Assembly (NCBI GenBank): GCA_039808325.1
Contig: JBDHSU010000032.1
Coordinates: 1-31,661 of the forward strand
Direction of reading: 5' to 3'
Source: JAFKKS01 sp039808325
GTDB lineage: Bacteria; Pseudomonadota; Alphaproteobacteria; Rhizobiales; Xanthobacteraceae
DNA length: 31,661 nucleotides
The notes under the pieces were generated by a model, which saw nothing but the letters and a program-made list of their open reading frames with translations, was not told where the DNA came from and made no database searches. Position numbers and translations under genes: made by a program. How positions within the stretch are numbered: the stretch's first letter is position 1; each line of letters opens with the position of its first letter. Shown here one piece after another: positions 23,033-31,601 of this stretch.

Positions 23033-23087
23033 CTGACGCGACGACCGGCCTTTCCCGCCGCCTCTTCCTCCGCCAGGACGCGCCCCC

Positions 23088-23798
23088 ATGAGCACCGCCA
23101 ACCAGGAATTCGTCATTTCTCCGCCGCCGCAGGCGTCGATCGCCGTCGCGGGCAGCACCAAGAGGTTTCCGGTGCGCCGGGTCTGGTGCGTGGGGCGCAA
23201 TTACGTCGAACACATCCGCGAGATGGGCAATGACGAGCGAGAGCCGCCGTTCTTCTTCGCCAAGCCCGCGGACGCGCTGGTGCCTGACGGGTCGACGATC
23301 CCCTACCCGCCGCTGACCAAGGATCTGCATCACGAGGTCGAGATGGTCGTCGCGCTCAAGAGCGGCGGCCGCAACATTCCGACCGACAAGGCCTTGGACC
23401 ATGTCTGGGGCTATGGCGTCGCCATCGACCTGACGCGGCGGGACCTGCAGATCGCCTCACGCAACATCAAGCGTCCGTGGGAGATCGGCAAGGCGTTCGA
23501 CGCCTCGGCGCCCTGCGGCGCGCTGCGCCCGGCCTCCGAGATCGGCCATCCCAAGAAGGGCCGCATCTTCCTCAAGGTGGACGGCGCCGTGAAGCAGGAC
23601 GGCGATCTCGAGCAGATGATCTGGAACGTGCCCGAGATCATCAACCAGCTCTCGCAGTCGGTCGAGCTCGCGGCCGGCGACGTGATCCTCACCGGCACGC
23701 CGGCGGGCGTCAGCGCCCTGTCGCCCGGCCACACGCTCGAATGCGAAGTGGAAGGCGTCGGCACATTGACCGTGACGATCGGCCCGCCCGCGAAGTAG
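23088..23798 (+). CDS. Fumarylacetoacetate hydrolase family protein (fumarylpyruvate hydrolase/acylpyruvase-like)
   Basis: A 236-residue metal-dependent hydrolase of the FAH fold, which cleaves a C-C bond in acylpyruvate-type diketo acids. Expected metal ligands are Glu83 and Glu85 in HHEVE (81-85) and Asp114 in GVAIDLTRRDLQ. VWCVGRNYVEHIREMGND (32-49) and EPPFFFAKPADA (52-63) resemble the fumarylpyruvate hydrolase/FAHD1 branch of the family, and LTGTPAGV is the conserved late loop. Candidates are fumarylpyruvate hydrolysis in gentisate breakdown, or oxaloacetate/acylpyruvate cleavage. No gentisate dioxygenase is beside it, so the pathway is open. It is 48 bases before the idonate-dehydrogenase-like gene on the same strand, which may share the transcript. 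Confidence 0.9.
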   Translation: MSTANQEFVISPPPQASIAVAGSTKRFPVRRVWCVGRNYVEHIREMGNDEREPPFFFAKPADALVPDGSTIPYPPLTKDLHHEVEMVVALKSGGRNIPTDKALDHVWGYGVAIDLTRRDLQIASRNIKRPWEIGKAFDASAPCGALRPASEIGHPKKGRIFLKVDGAVKQDGDLEQMIWNVPEIINQLSQSVELAAGDVILTGTPAGVSALSPGHTLECEVEGVGTLTVTIGPPAK

Positions 23799-23846
23799 CA
23801 TGGCTTGCGTCGCTGCGGGCGGCGTAACGTCCATGGAGAGGGTGCC

Positions 23847-24881
23847 ATGCGCGCCGCCGTGATCCACGCCGCCAAGGATCTGCGCATCGATCCGGTCGAA
23901 ATGCCGGTGATGCGCGACGGCGAGGTCGAAGTCCGCATCGAGGCCGGCGGCATCTGCGGCTCCGACCTTCACTATTATCTGCACGGCGGGTTCGGCAGCG
24001 TTCGCCTGAAGGAGCCGATGATCCTTGGGCATGAGATCGCCGGCACCGTCACGCGCGTCGGCAGCAATGTCTCCAAGGTCTCCGTGGGCCAGCGCGTCGC
24101 GGTCAATCCAAGCCGTCCCTGCGGGCAATGCCGCTACTGCGCCGAGGGTAGGCAGAACCATTGCCTCGACATGCGTTTCTACGGCAGCGCGATGCGCTTT
24201 CCCCACGTGCAGGGCGGCTTTCGCGACAATCTGGTCTGTGACGAGGCGCAGGCCGTTCCTGTTCCGCCGTTGACGAGCGCGGCGCAGGCGGCCTTCGCCG
24301 AACCGCTTGCCGTGTGCCTGCACGCCGTCAACCGCGCCGGACCACTCCTCGGCCGACGTGTTCTCGTCACGGGCGCCGGACCGATCGGTGCGCTCACAAT
24401 TATCGCCGCGCGCCGCGCAGGTGCCCTTGAGATCGTCGCGACCGACGTTGCCGACGCGCCGCTCGCGATGGCGCGACGCGTCGGAGCCGATACCGCCATC
24501 AATGTCGCCGCCGAACCGCAAGCGCTTGAAAGATATTCGGCGGACAAGGGACATTTCGACGTGATGTTCGAGGCCTCGGGCAACGGCGCTGCGCTTGCGA
24601 GCGGCCTTGCCGTCGTACGCCCGCGCGGCGTCATCGTACAGATCGGCGTCGGCGGCGACGTGACGATCCCGCTCAACGTCGTCGTGGCCAAGGAATTCGA
24701 TTTGCGCGGCACGTTCCGCTTCCACGAGGAATTCGCGCTCGCCGTCGATCTGATCGGCAATAACCTCGTCGACGTGATGCCGCTGCTTACGGCGACGGTC
24801 CCGCTTGCCGGCGCGCGCGAGGCGTTCGACCTTGCCGCCGATCGCTCGCGCTCGATGAAGGTACAGCTCAGCTTCGGGTGA
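23847..24881 (+). CDS. Zinc-dependent medium-chain dehydrogenase, L-idonate 5-dehydrogenase-like
   Basis: The 344-residue MDR enzyme has the catalytic zinc site Cys37 in GGICGSDLHYY (34-44), His62-Glu63 in LGHEIAG, and Glu152. The structural zinc lobe uses Cys92, Cys95, Cys98 and Cys106. The NAD(P) fold VLVTGAGPIGAL (172-183) follows. The segment HGGFGSVRLKEPMILGHEIAG is close to the pattern of L-idonate 5-dehydrogenases, which oxidise L-idonate to 5-keto-D-gluconate; sorbitol- or threonine-type relatives are alternatives. The start at 23847 follows GGAGAGG at good spacing; the frame is open to 23805. It ends 12 bases from the convergent UxaA-like gene, suggesting a sugar-acid setting. Confidence 0.88.
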   Translation: MRAAVIHAAKDLRIDPVEMPVMRDGEVEVRIEAGGICGSDLHYYLHGGFGSVRLKEPMILGHEIAGTVTRVGSNVSKVSVGQRVAVNPSRPCGQCRYCAEGRQNHCLDMRFYGSAMRFPHVQGGFRDNLVCDEAQAVPVPPLTSAAQAAFAEPLAVCLHAVNRAGPLLGRRVLVTGAGPIGALTIIAARRAGALEIVATDVADAPLAMARRVGADTAINVAAEPQALERYSADKGHFDVMFEASGNGAALASGLAVVRPRGVIVQIGVGGDVTIPLNVVVAKEFDLRGTFRFHEEFALAVDLIGNNLVDVMPLLTATVPLAGAREAFDLAADRSRSMKVQLSFG

Positions 24882-24893
24882 GCGGCGCGGCCG

Positions 24894-26411
24894 TCACATC
24901 GTCGCGCCGATCTGCCACGGCACGAATTCGAGATCGCCGTAGCCAAGTCCCTCCGACCGGGTACGCTCGCCGGACGCGACGCGCAGCACCTTGTCGAAAA
25001 TCTCCTGCCCTTTCGCCTCCAGCGACACGCCGTCGAGAACGTCGCCACAATTGATGTCCATGTCCTCGACCATATTTTCATAGACATAGCGGTTGGTCGC
25101 GAGCTTGATCGACGGGGTCGGCTTGCAGCCGAAAGCGGAGCCGCGGCCGGTCGTGAAGCACATCACGTTGCAGCCGCCCGCCACCTGTCCGGTCGCACCC
25201 ACCGGGTCGTAGCCGGGTGTGTCCATGAACACGAAGCCTTTCTCCTTGACGGGCTGCGCATATTCGTAGACCGCGCGCATCGTCGTCGTGCCGCCCTTGG
25301 CGGCCGCGCCGAGCGACTTCTCCAGGATCGTGGTCAGTCCGCCGGCCTTGTTGCCGGGCGAGGGGTTGTTGTTCATCTCGCCGCGATTGCGCTCGGTATA
25401 GTCCTCCCACCAGCGAATGCGCTCGACCAGCTTCTCGCCGACCGCGCGATTGACCGCGCGCCGCGTCAGCAGATGTTCGGCGCCGTAGATCTCCGGCGTT
25501 TCCGCCAGCACGCCCGTGCCGCCATGCTTCACGAGAAGGTCGACCGCCGCGCCGAGCGCGGGATTGGCAGTGATCCCGGAATAGCCGTCGGAGCCGCCGC
25601 ATTGCAGCGCCAGCACGACCTCGGACGCGGGCCGCGTCTCACGCTTCGCCCGCGCCGCGACGGGCAGCATTTCCTTGACGCGCGCCAGCCCCTGCTCGAT
25701 CGTCTTGCGCGTTCCGCCGGTCGCCTGGATCGTCATGCTCTGGAAGTGGTCGCCCTCGACGAGATCGTACTCGTCCTTCAGGCGATCGATCTGGAACGTC
25801 TCGCAGCCGAGCCCGACCATCAGTGCCGCGCCGAGATTGGGGTGGGTCGCGTAGCCCCATTGCGTGCGCTGGAGCACTTCGTAGCCTTCGCCGCGCGCCG
25901 CCATGCCGCAGCCGGTGCCGTGCACGAAGGCGACGGCCCCGTCGATCTCAGGATAGTCGTCGAGAATCCCCGATGTATTCACCGCCTCGGCGATGAACTT
26001 CGCGACCGAGGCCGAGCAGTTCACCGAGGTGAGGACGCCGATATAGTTGCGCGTGCCCGTGCGCCCGTTCGGGCGGACATAGCCTTCGAACGTCGCGCGC
26101 AGTTCCGGTGGTAAGACTTCATCATTCTTCGCGCCTTCGGCGAAACGATAGTCGCGCGCGAAGTCGCGCAAAACGACGTTGTGCTCATGCACCCAGTCGC
26201 CGGGCGCGACGGGTTTCGAGGCGAAGCCGATGATCTGCCCATATTTGATGACGGGCGCGCCTTCGCCGATGGCGCTGACCGCGAGCTTGTGGCCGCGCGG
26301 CACGCGCTCCCGCGCCGTCACACCCGCAGCCTGCGCTCCCGCCGCGACCTGATCGATCGCGACAACGACATTGTCATCGGGCGAGAGACGAAGAGTCCGC
26401 GGCGTGCTCAT
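24894..26411 (-). CDS. UxaA-family hydro-lyase (altronate dehydratase-like, SAF domain fused)
   Basis: The 505-residue protein combines an N-terminal SAF domain (about 1-95, VPRGHKLAV and WVHEHNV) with the altronate/galactarate dehydratase catalytic region (about 105-500). Signatures are VRPNGRTGTRNYIGVLTSVNCSASV, HGTGCGMA, LQCGGSDGYSGITANPALG and CNVMCFTTGRGSAFG. UxaA dehydrates D-altronate to 2-keto-3-deoxygluconate; the same superfamily includes galactarate dehydratase and sulfolactate sulfo-lyase (SuyA and SuyB correspond to the SAF and catalytic parts). Substrate is therefore not fixed. The ATG has GGAG a few bases upstream. It is the last gene of the five-gene operon and is convergent with the idonate-dehydrogenase-like gene. 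Confidence 0.9.
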   Translation of the reverse strand: MSTPRTLRLSPDDNVVVAIDQVAAGAQAAGVTARERVPRGHKLAVSAIGEGAPVIKYGQIIGFASKPVAPGDWVHEHNVVLRDFARDYRFAEGAKNDEVLPPELRATFEGYVRPNGRTGTRNYIGVLTSVNCSASVAKFIAEAVNTSGILDDYPEIDGAVAFVHGTGCGMAARGEGYEVLQRTQWGYATHPNLGAALMVGLGCETFQIDRLKDEYDLVEGDHFQSMTIQATGGTRKTIEQGLARVKEMLPVAARAKRETRPASEVVLALQCGGSDGYSGITANPALGAAVDLLVKHGGTGVLAETPEIYGAEHLLTRRAVNRAVGEKLVERIRWWEDYTERNRGEMNNNPSPGNKAGGLTTILEKSLGAAAKGGTTTMRAVYEYAQPVKEKGFVFMDTPGYDPVGATGQVAGGCNVMCFTTGRGSAFGCKPTPSIKLATNRYVYENMVEDMDINCGDVLDGVSLEAKGQEIFDKVLRVASGERTRSEGLGYGDLEFVPWQIGATM

Positions 26412-26447
26412 GGCTGGCTCCAGACTAGGAACTTCGCATTCGGGGCA

Positions 26448-27743
26448 TCAGTGGCAGAGAAGCTTTTCGATCCCGGTGGCGATACGGAAAAGAGCATGGT
26501 CGTGGCCGTTGCGTGCGATCAGCATCAGGCCGACCGGGAGCTTCTCGGTGCGAAGCGGCAACGAGATCGCGCAAAGGTCGAAGAAATTGAAGATCGACGT
26601 GTAGCTCAAGAGCGCCATGTTCTTCTTCGAGAACGCCTGCATCTCGGCAACCTCGTCGATCAACGGCGCGACGATCGGCGTCGTCGGCATCACCAGCGCA
26701 TCGACGTCGCGCAACCGGACGTCCATCGCGCGCACAAGCTCGGCGCGCCGGCGCGAGAGCGCGACATAGTCGGCGGCGCTCATGGTGGCGCCGCGCTCGA
26801 TGCGCGCCCGCACATTCGGGTCGATCTCGTCACCTCGCGTCTTTAGCCTCTCGCGATGAATGAAGAACGCTTCGGGCGGCGAGAACCCGCCGGTGGCGTT
26901 GGCGGCGATCATGTCCTCGATCAGCGGCATATCCATGTCACTGACGCGCGCACCGGCCTTGCCGAGAGCGGCCGTCGCCTTGTCCCAGGCTGCCGAGACC
27001 ATAGCGTCCAGCGGCAGCAGAGATTTGCTGCTCGGCCGGCCGAGCCGCAATCCGGCGAGCGGCGCAGGTTCCGGCGCACGCGGCGCCTCACCGGCCATGA
27101 CCGCATCGGCAAGCGCGCAGTCGGCAACCGTGCGCGCGAGCGGCCCGATGGAATCGAGCGTGAAGGAGAGCGGAAACGCGCCGTCCGTCGGCACACGATA
27201 TTTGCTCGGCTTGTAGCCGACGATGCCGCACAGCGCGGCCGGAATGCGCGTCGATCCGCCGGTGTCGCTGCCGATCGAGATGTCGCACATCTGATCGGCG
27301 GCGGCGACCGCGGCGCCCGATGAGGAGCCCCCCGGCACGCGCGCGCGGTCGGTCGGATTGCCCGGCGTACCGAAATGCGGATTGGCGCCGACGCCCGAGA
27401 ACGCGAACTCCGACATGTTGGTCTTGGCGACGATGACGGCGCCGGCCGCGCGCAGGCGCTGGACGACCGGGGCGTCCGCTCTCGCGGGCGGCGCGTCGAC
27501 ACACGTCTTGGACCCCGCGCGGGTGGGCTCGCCTTTCACATTGAACAGGTCCTTGATCGAAACGATCACACCATCGAGCGGGCCGAGCGAGACGCCGGCC
27601 TTGGCGCGCGCATCGGCGGCGTCAGCGGCGGCCGTTGCCGCCGCCTCATAAACGGTGAGACAGGCGCGCGCGCCCTCCCCCTTCGGGTCGCGGATACGTT
27701 GCAGGGCCTGGTCGAGACGTTCGCGGGCGGAGGTCGATATCAT
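26448..27743 (-). CDS. Amidase signature family hydrolase
   Basis: A 431-residue amidase-signature protein with the Ser-cisSer-Lys triad: Lys64 in VSIKDLF, Ser140 in the GGSSSG loop (138-143) and nucleophile Ser164 in GSDTGGSTR (158-166). AGAVIVAKTNMSEFAFSGVG precedes the signature and CGIVGYKPS follows it, as in GatA and related amidases. It is shorter than GatA (about 480-490) and no gatB/gatC adjoin, so a small-molecule amidase is more likely than tRNA amidation. Its ATG overlaps the TGA of the upstream PLP enzyme (ATGA), so the two are probably translated together. Substrate unknown; an amide of a hydroxy- or amino-acid would suit the operon. Confidence 0.92.
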   Translation of the reverse strand: MISTSARERLDQALQRIRDPKGEGARACLTVYEAAATAAADAADARAKAGVSLGPLDGVIVSIKDLFNVKGEPTRAGSKTCVDAPPARADAPVVQRLRAAGAVIVAKTNMSEFAFSGVGANPHFGTPGNPTDRARVPGGSSSGAAVAAADQMCDISIGSDTGGSTRIPAALCGIVGYKPSKYRVPTDGAFPLSFTLDSIGPLARTVADCALADAVMAGEAPRAPEPAPLAGLRLGRPSSKSLLPLDAMVSAAWDKATAALGKAGARVSDMDMPLIEDMIAANATGGFSPPEAFFIHRERLKTRGDEIDPNVRARIERGATMSAADYVALSRRRAELVRAMDVRLRDVDALVMPTTPIVAPLIDEVAEMQAFSKKNMALLSYTSIFNFFDLCAISLPLRTEKLPVGLMLIARNGHDHALFRIATGIEKLLCH

Positions 27744-28900
27744 GCAAGGGCACTCTCAAGTTCAGCAATGAGATCGTCGGCGTCTTCGATGCCGACCGAC
27801 AAACGGACAAGCGTATCGCTGATGCCAAGTTCGGTGCGGACCGCTTCCGGCACCGAACCGTGCGTCATCAGGGCCGGGTGCTCAATCAGACTTTCGACGC
27901 CGCCGAGGCTCTCGGCAAGAGCGAACAGCCGGCATCGCTCCAGGAAGCGGCGCGTCGTGTCGAGGTCTCCGACGAGATCCGCTGAGATCATGCCTCCGAA
28001 GGCACGCATCTGGCGTCGCGCAAGAGCGTGCTGCGGGTGGCTGGCGAGGCCCGGATAAAAGACGCGCCGCACCTTCGGATGCTTCTCCAGCCATTCCGCG
28101 ATACGCAACGCCGAGGCGCATTGCCGCTCCATGCGCAGCGCCAATGTCTTGACGCCGCGCAGGGCGAGGAAGCTGTCGAACGGCCCCGAAACCGAACCCA
28201 CCGCGTTCTGTAGAAACGCCAAGCGCTCGTGCAGTTCGTTGTTCTGACCGACGATAGCGACGCCGCCGATCATGTCGGAATGGCCGTTGAGGTATTTCGT
28301 CGTCGAATGCACGACGACATCGAAACCCGCCTCCAGCGGGCGCTGCACCCAGGGCGTCGCGAACGTATTGTCGGCGCCGCACCAGATGCCGCGCTGCTTC
28401 GCGATCGATGCGACGCGCTCCAGATCGACGAGCTTGAGCAGCGGATTGCTCGGAGTCTCGATCCAGATCAGGCGCGTGTTCGGCCTGATGGCCGCTTCGA
28501 GCGCCCCCGGCTTCGTGAGATCAACGAACGACGTCTCGATGCCGGCGGAGCGCTCGCGCACGCGCGTCAGCAACCGCCGCGTGCCGCCGTAGAGGTCGTC
28601 GAGAGCAACGACGTGCGCGCCGTGATCGAGGCACTCCAGGACGGTCGCCGTGGCGGCGAGCCCCGACGCGAAGGCGAACCCCGCGGTGCCGCTTTCGAGA
28701 TCGGCGACGCAGCGCTCGAACGCCATGCGGGTCGGATTCTGCGAGCGCGAATACTCGTAGCCTTTGTGGACGCCCGGGCTCTCCTGAACATAGGTCGATG
28801 TCGTGTAGATCGGCATCATGACGGCACCCGTCGTCGGGTCGGGCGACTGCCCGGCATGGACGCAGCGCGTGGAAAAACCGAGGGCGTTGGAGCGATTCAT
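27740..28900 (-). CDS. Cystathionine gamma-lyase / gamma-synthase family PLP enzyme
   Basis: A 386-residue Cys/Met-metabolism PLP enzyme (fold type I). Landmarks are STRCVHAGQSPDPTTGAVMMPIY-type N-terminus (the segment from residue 10), YSRSQNPTR (50-58), GLAATATVLE, Asp177 in GADNTF (pyridine nitrogen) and the PLP lysine Lys202 in HSTTKYLNGHSD. Glu335 in SLGGVESLIEHP matches the residue that marks cystathionine enzymes. Gamma-lyase (cystathionine to cysteine, ammonia and 2-oxobutyrate) is favoured because the gene directly upstream is a cystathionine beta-synthase; gamma-synthase cannot be excluded by sequence. It is 48 bases after the beta-synthase gene and overlaps the amidase by 4 bases. 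A weak AAAGG precedes the start. Confidence 0.92.
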   Translation of the reverse strand: MNRSNALGFSTRCVHAGQSPDPTTGAVMMPIYTTSTYVQESPGVHKGYEYSRSQNPTRMAFERCVADLESGTAGFAFASGLAATATVLECLDHGAHVVALDDLYGGTRRLLTRVRERSAGIETSFVDLTKPGALEAAIRPNTRLIWIETPSNPLLKLVDLERVASIAKQRGIWCGADNTFATPWVQRPLEAGFDVVVHSTTKYLNGHSDMIGGVAIVGQNNELHERLAFLQNAVGSVSGPFDSFLALRGVKTLALRMERQCASALRIAEWLEKHPKVRRVFYPGLASHPQHALARRQMRAFGGMISADLVGDLDTTRRFLERCRLFALAESLGGVESLIEHPALMTHGSVPEAVRTELGISDTLVRLSVGIEDADDLIAELESALA

Positions 28901-28948
28901 AAGCGGGCCTTTGCGGCGTGAGCGCGGGCGAACGGAAGGCAGGGCCGT

Positions 28949-30316
28949 CTACGGCTGCTTGACGCGGAAATAGTTGATCAAATCCATGCGCGTCGCGATA
29001 CCGAGGAAGCGCGATTGGTCCATGACGATGGCGACGTATTCCTTGCGAAACAGCGGGACAAGATCGGCGATCGGCGCATCCGCCGAGATCGTCTCGAGCC
29101 GCGACACCATCACATCCTTCACCGCCATCGAGAACACCGTGTCGCCGCCTCCCCCGGTCAGCAGCGCGCCAAGCACATCGCTCTCGTCCACCAAGCCAAC
29201 GACGCGCTCACCCTCGACGACGGGAAGCTGCGACACGTCCGCCGCCCGCATACGCGCGAAAGCCGTGCGCAGATTGTCGCCGGGCGAAACCGTGATCGCG
29301 CTGCCTTCGTTGAAGCGATTGATGACGACGTCGCGCACCGTGCCGAAGCGTTCGCGGTCGCCCCAGCCTTCCTGCGCGAGGAAGGCGTCGTTGAACACCT
29401 TCGAGAGATATTTCGCGCCGGAATCGCACACGAGGCTGACGACGCGCCTGGGCGTCTTCTGCTCGCGGCAGAATTTCAGCGCGGCGGCAAGCAGCGTCCC
29501 GGACGACGAGCCGGCGAAGATACCTTCCATGCGCAGCAGCTCGCGGGCCGCGCCGAAGCTCTCCGGATCGCTGATCGAATAGGCGTGTTTCACAAGGCTG
29601 AGATCGGCGTTCTTCGGCAGGAAATCCTCGCCGATGCCTTCGACCGCCCAGCTTCCCGCCTGGGTCATCTTGCCGGTCCGGATATAGGGTGCGAGCACGG
29701 AGCCTACGGGATCGGCCAGGACCATCTCGGTCTTCGGCGAAGCGCCGCGCATGAAGCGGCCGATGCCGGTCAGCGTTCCGCCGGAGCCGACGCCGACCAC
29801 GACGGCATCCACGTCGCCGTTCATCTGCTCGAGGATCTCCGGTCCGGTCGTCCGCTCGTGCGCAAGAGGATTCGCCGGATTTTCGAACTGATTGATGAAA
29901 AGTGCGCCAGGGGTGCGCTGCGTGATCGCCTGCGCCAAGTCTTGATAGTAATCGGGATGCCCCTTGCCGACATCGGAGCGCGTCAGAATAATCTCGGCGC
30001 CCATCGCCTTGGCGTGCAAGATTTTCTCGCGCGCCATCTTGTCGGGAACCACGAGGACCGTGCGGTAGCCCCGCCGCGACCCGACAAGCACGAGGCCGAG
30101 GCCGGTATTTCCGGCGGTGGCCTCGACGATGGTGCCGCCGGGCTTCAACGTGCCTGCCGCCTCCGCCGCCTCGATCATCGTCCGTGCCGGGCGATCCTTG
30201 ATCGAGCCGCTCGGATTGGCGCTTTCGAGCTTCAGGAACAGGCGGCACCCGCCCGTATCGAGGCGGCTGACTTCGACGAGCGGCGTGTGGCCAATGAGAT
30301 CGAGAACGGACGACAT
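28949..30316 (-). CDS. cbs: Cystathionine beta-synthase with C-terminal CBS-domain pair
   Basis: The enzyme condenses serine and homocysteine to cystathionine, the first step of reverse transsulfuration. The 455-residue protein has the fold type II PLP domain (1-320): Lys40 in SGSIKDRPA, TAGNTGLG (67-74), and GSGGT (177-181) for phosphate binding. Two CBS domains (about 327-455) would bind adenosyl ligands and tune activity. It lacks the N-terminal heme domain of animal enzymes. O-acetylserine sulfhydrylase-like cysteine synthesis is a possible alternative, but the CBS pair and the adjacent cystathionine lyase support this call. The start at 30316 fits homologues (MSSVLDLIGHTPLV); an ATG at 30349 would add 11 residues. 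The longer open frame to 31153 is antisense or out-of-frame to the next gene. Confidence 0.93.
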   Translation of the reverse strand: MSSVLDLIGHTPLVEVSRLDTGGCRLFLKLESANPSGSIKDRPARTMIEAAEAAGTLKPGGTIVEATAGNTGLGLVLVGSRRGYRTVLVVPDKMAREKILHAKAMGAEIILTRSDVGKGHPDYYQDLAQAITQRTPGALFINQFENPANPLAHERTTGPEILEQMNGDVDAVVVGVGSGGTLTGIGRFMRGASPKTEMVLADPVGSVLAPYIRTGKMTQAGSWAVEGIGEDFLPKNADLSLVKHAYSISDPESFGAARELLRMEGIFAGSSSGTLLAAALKFCREQKTPRRVVSLVCDSGAKYLSKVFNDAFLAQEGWGDRERFGTVRDVVINRFNEGSAITVSPGDNLRTAFARMRAADVSQLPVVEGERVVGLVDESDVLGALLTGGGGDTVFSMAVKDVMVSRLETISADAPIADLVPLFRKEYVAIVMDQSRFLGIATRMDLINYFRVKQP

Positions 30317-30369
30317 CGACTCAGTATACACGGGCAGCGCGCCGGGCATCTCCCCGCGCCTACGACATG

Positions 30370-31452
30370 CTAGGCATTCGCGGCGGCGCTGTTCGGAGGC
30401 ACCACACCGACCTCTCGCGCGATGGCGACGAGCGCGGCCCATGTCGATTCCGGCAGCGGGATGCCGTCCTTCGCGCGTTGGGCGCGGTTGCGGACCTCGA
30501 CCTCGCCGGGAACGAGAACTTCGCCGCCGGGCGCGACCGGGCGCGAGCTCTTTACGTAACTGAGGTAGCGCGCCATGTCCGGCGCGAGGAAATTCGTCGG
30601 ATCGACGACCTTCGGATCGATGTAGAACGACAGCATGCCGTTCATCATCACGTCCTTGGGCTGGGTGGCGCCGCAGCCTGTCAGCGAGCCGCCGAGCAAC
30701 TCGCAAAGCACCGCGAGACCGGACCCCTTGTGGTCGCCGAACGCGCGGATCGCGCCCTTGCCTTGACGATAATTGCGCGGACCGTCCGCCTCGTAGTCGC
30801 CGTAGAGCTGATGCGGGTCGCCGTTGATCGTGCCGTCCGGGCCGATCAACGCATTGTCCGGCAGCTTCTTGCCGCCCTGGCTCGCGACCAGCACCTTGCC
30901 CTCGGCGACGACCGAGGTCGCGAAATCGAGAATGACGGGATCGGTGCCCGACCGCGGAATGCCGATGCAGAACGGCGCGGTCGAGATGCGCCGGTCGACG
31001 CCACCGAAGGGCGCCACCAGAACACTGCCGGACGCGTTGACGAAGTGTACCGAGACCAGACCGGCGGCCGCCGCCATTTCCGCCCAGTCGCCGATGCGGC
31101 CGATATGGCTCGCATTGCGCAGCGCGACGGCGGAGAGGCCCGCCGCCTTGCATTTCGCGATGCCGATCTCGACGGCCTGCGGCGCGACCGTCTGGCCAAA
31201 CCCGTTCTTGCCGTCGATCACGGCGATGACCGGGGTATCGACGACGACGTCAACCTTCTGGTCCGGGTTCACCGTGCCGTCGAGCTTGGAGCGGACATAG
31301 CGCGGCACCCGCACGACACCATGGCTGTCGTGGCCGACGAGATTGGCGCTCACCAGATACTTCGCGATCCGCCCGCTCTCCTCAGCGGAGCAGCCGGCGC
31401 CACCGAAAATATTTCGCACGAAATCCTGCAGCACCGCCGCTTCGATCTTCAT
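30370..31452 (-). CDS. Ldh2/malate dehydrogenase-like (YlbC/ComC-type) oxidoreductase
   Basis: The 360-residue NAD(P)-dependent dehydrogenase belongs to the family of ureidoglycolate, malate, 2,3-diketogulonate reductase and ComC sulfolactate dehydrogenases, which share a fold unrelated to classical lactate dehydrogenase. The catalytic-site motif is GHDSHGVVRVPRY (40-52, with His44), and VALRNASHIGRIGDWAEMAAAAG, PFCIGIPRSG and ILDFATSVVAEGKV follow. It would oxidise or reduce a 2-hydroxy/2-keto acid; the substrate cannot be assigned. It is the first gene of the right-hand operon, 53 bases before cbs. The ATG has a weak AAAGAGA upstream, and repeats occupy the region where its promoter should be. 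Confidence 0.9.
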   Translation of the reverse strand: MKIEAAVLQDFVRNIFGGAGCSAEESGRIAKYLVSANLVGHDSHGVVRVPRYVRSKLDGTVNPDQKVDVVVDTPVIAVIDGKNGFGQTVAPQAVEIGIAKCKAAGLSAVALRNASHIGRIGDWAEMAAAAGLVSVHFVNASGSVLVAPFGGVDRRISTAPFCIGIPRSGTDPVILDFATSVVAEGKVLVASQGGKKLPDNALIGPDGTINGDPHQLYGDYEADGPRNYRQGKGAIRAFGDHKGSGLAVLCELLGGSLTGCGATQPKDVMMNGMLSFYIDPKVVDPTNFLAPDMARYLSYVKSSRPVAPGGEVLVPGEVEVRNRAQRAKDGIPLPESTWAALVAIAREVGVVPPNSAAANA

Positions 31453-31491
31453 TCTCTTTGCCCTATTCGTGAGTGCAGTCCGATCGGCCGC

Positions 31492-31543
31492 TCGATCACG
31501 ATGATTTCGGATCGAATCGATCCAAAATCATGAACGTGATCGA
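31492..31543. repeat. Long palindromic intergenic repeat
   Basis: Arms TCGATCACG+ATGATTTCGGATCGA (31492-31515) and TCGATCCAAAATCAT+CGTGATCGA (31517-31543) pair over 24 positions around a single A, with one mismatch and a GAA bulge (31532-31534) on the right. It looks like a slightly decayed member of the perfect-palindrome elements dispersed in Bradyrhizobium-like genomes. It sits 40 bases upstream of the dehydrogenase start, where it could be transcribed or influence initiation. Confidence 0.75.
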
Positions 31544-31556
31544 TTCTCATAACTTA

Positions 31557-31601
31557 GAGCGGGATGAGAAAAACCGCTCCACACTTTTCCTCATCCCGCT
31601 C
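31557..31601. repeat. Second palindromic repeat (stem of GAGCGGGATGAG)
   Basis: GAGCGGGATGAG (31557-31568) and CTCATCCCGCTC (31590-31601) are perfect 12-base arms; AAAA/TTTT inside adds four more pairs past a one-base bulge, leaving a short loop with CCGCTCCACAC. It is 13 bases from the previous palindrome, the mosaic arrangement of rhizobial intergenic elements. The rest of the window (31602-31661) holds no gene that I can see; AGCATTTTCTCGGTCCG at 31610-31626 resembles the repeat remnant near 2600. Confidence 0.75.

Noticed and set aside
30317..31153. Upstream extension of the cbs frame to 734 codons
   Set aside because: It overlaps the dehydrogenase gene in another frame and is arginine-rich; bacterial cystathionine beta-synthases start near residue 1 of the PLP domain.
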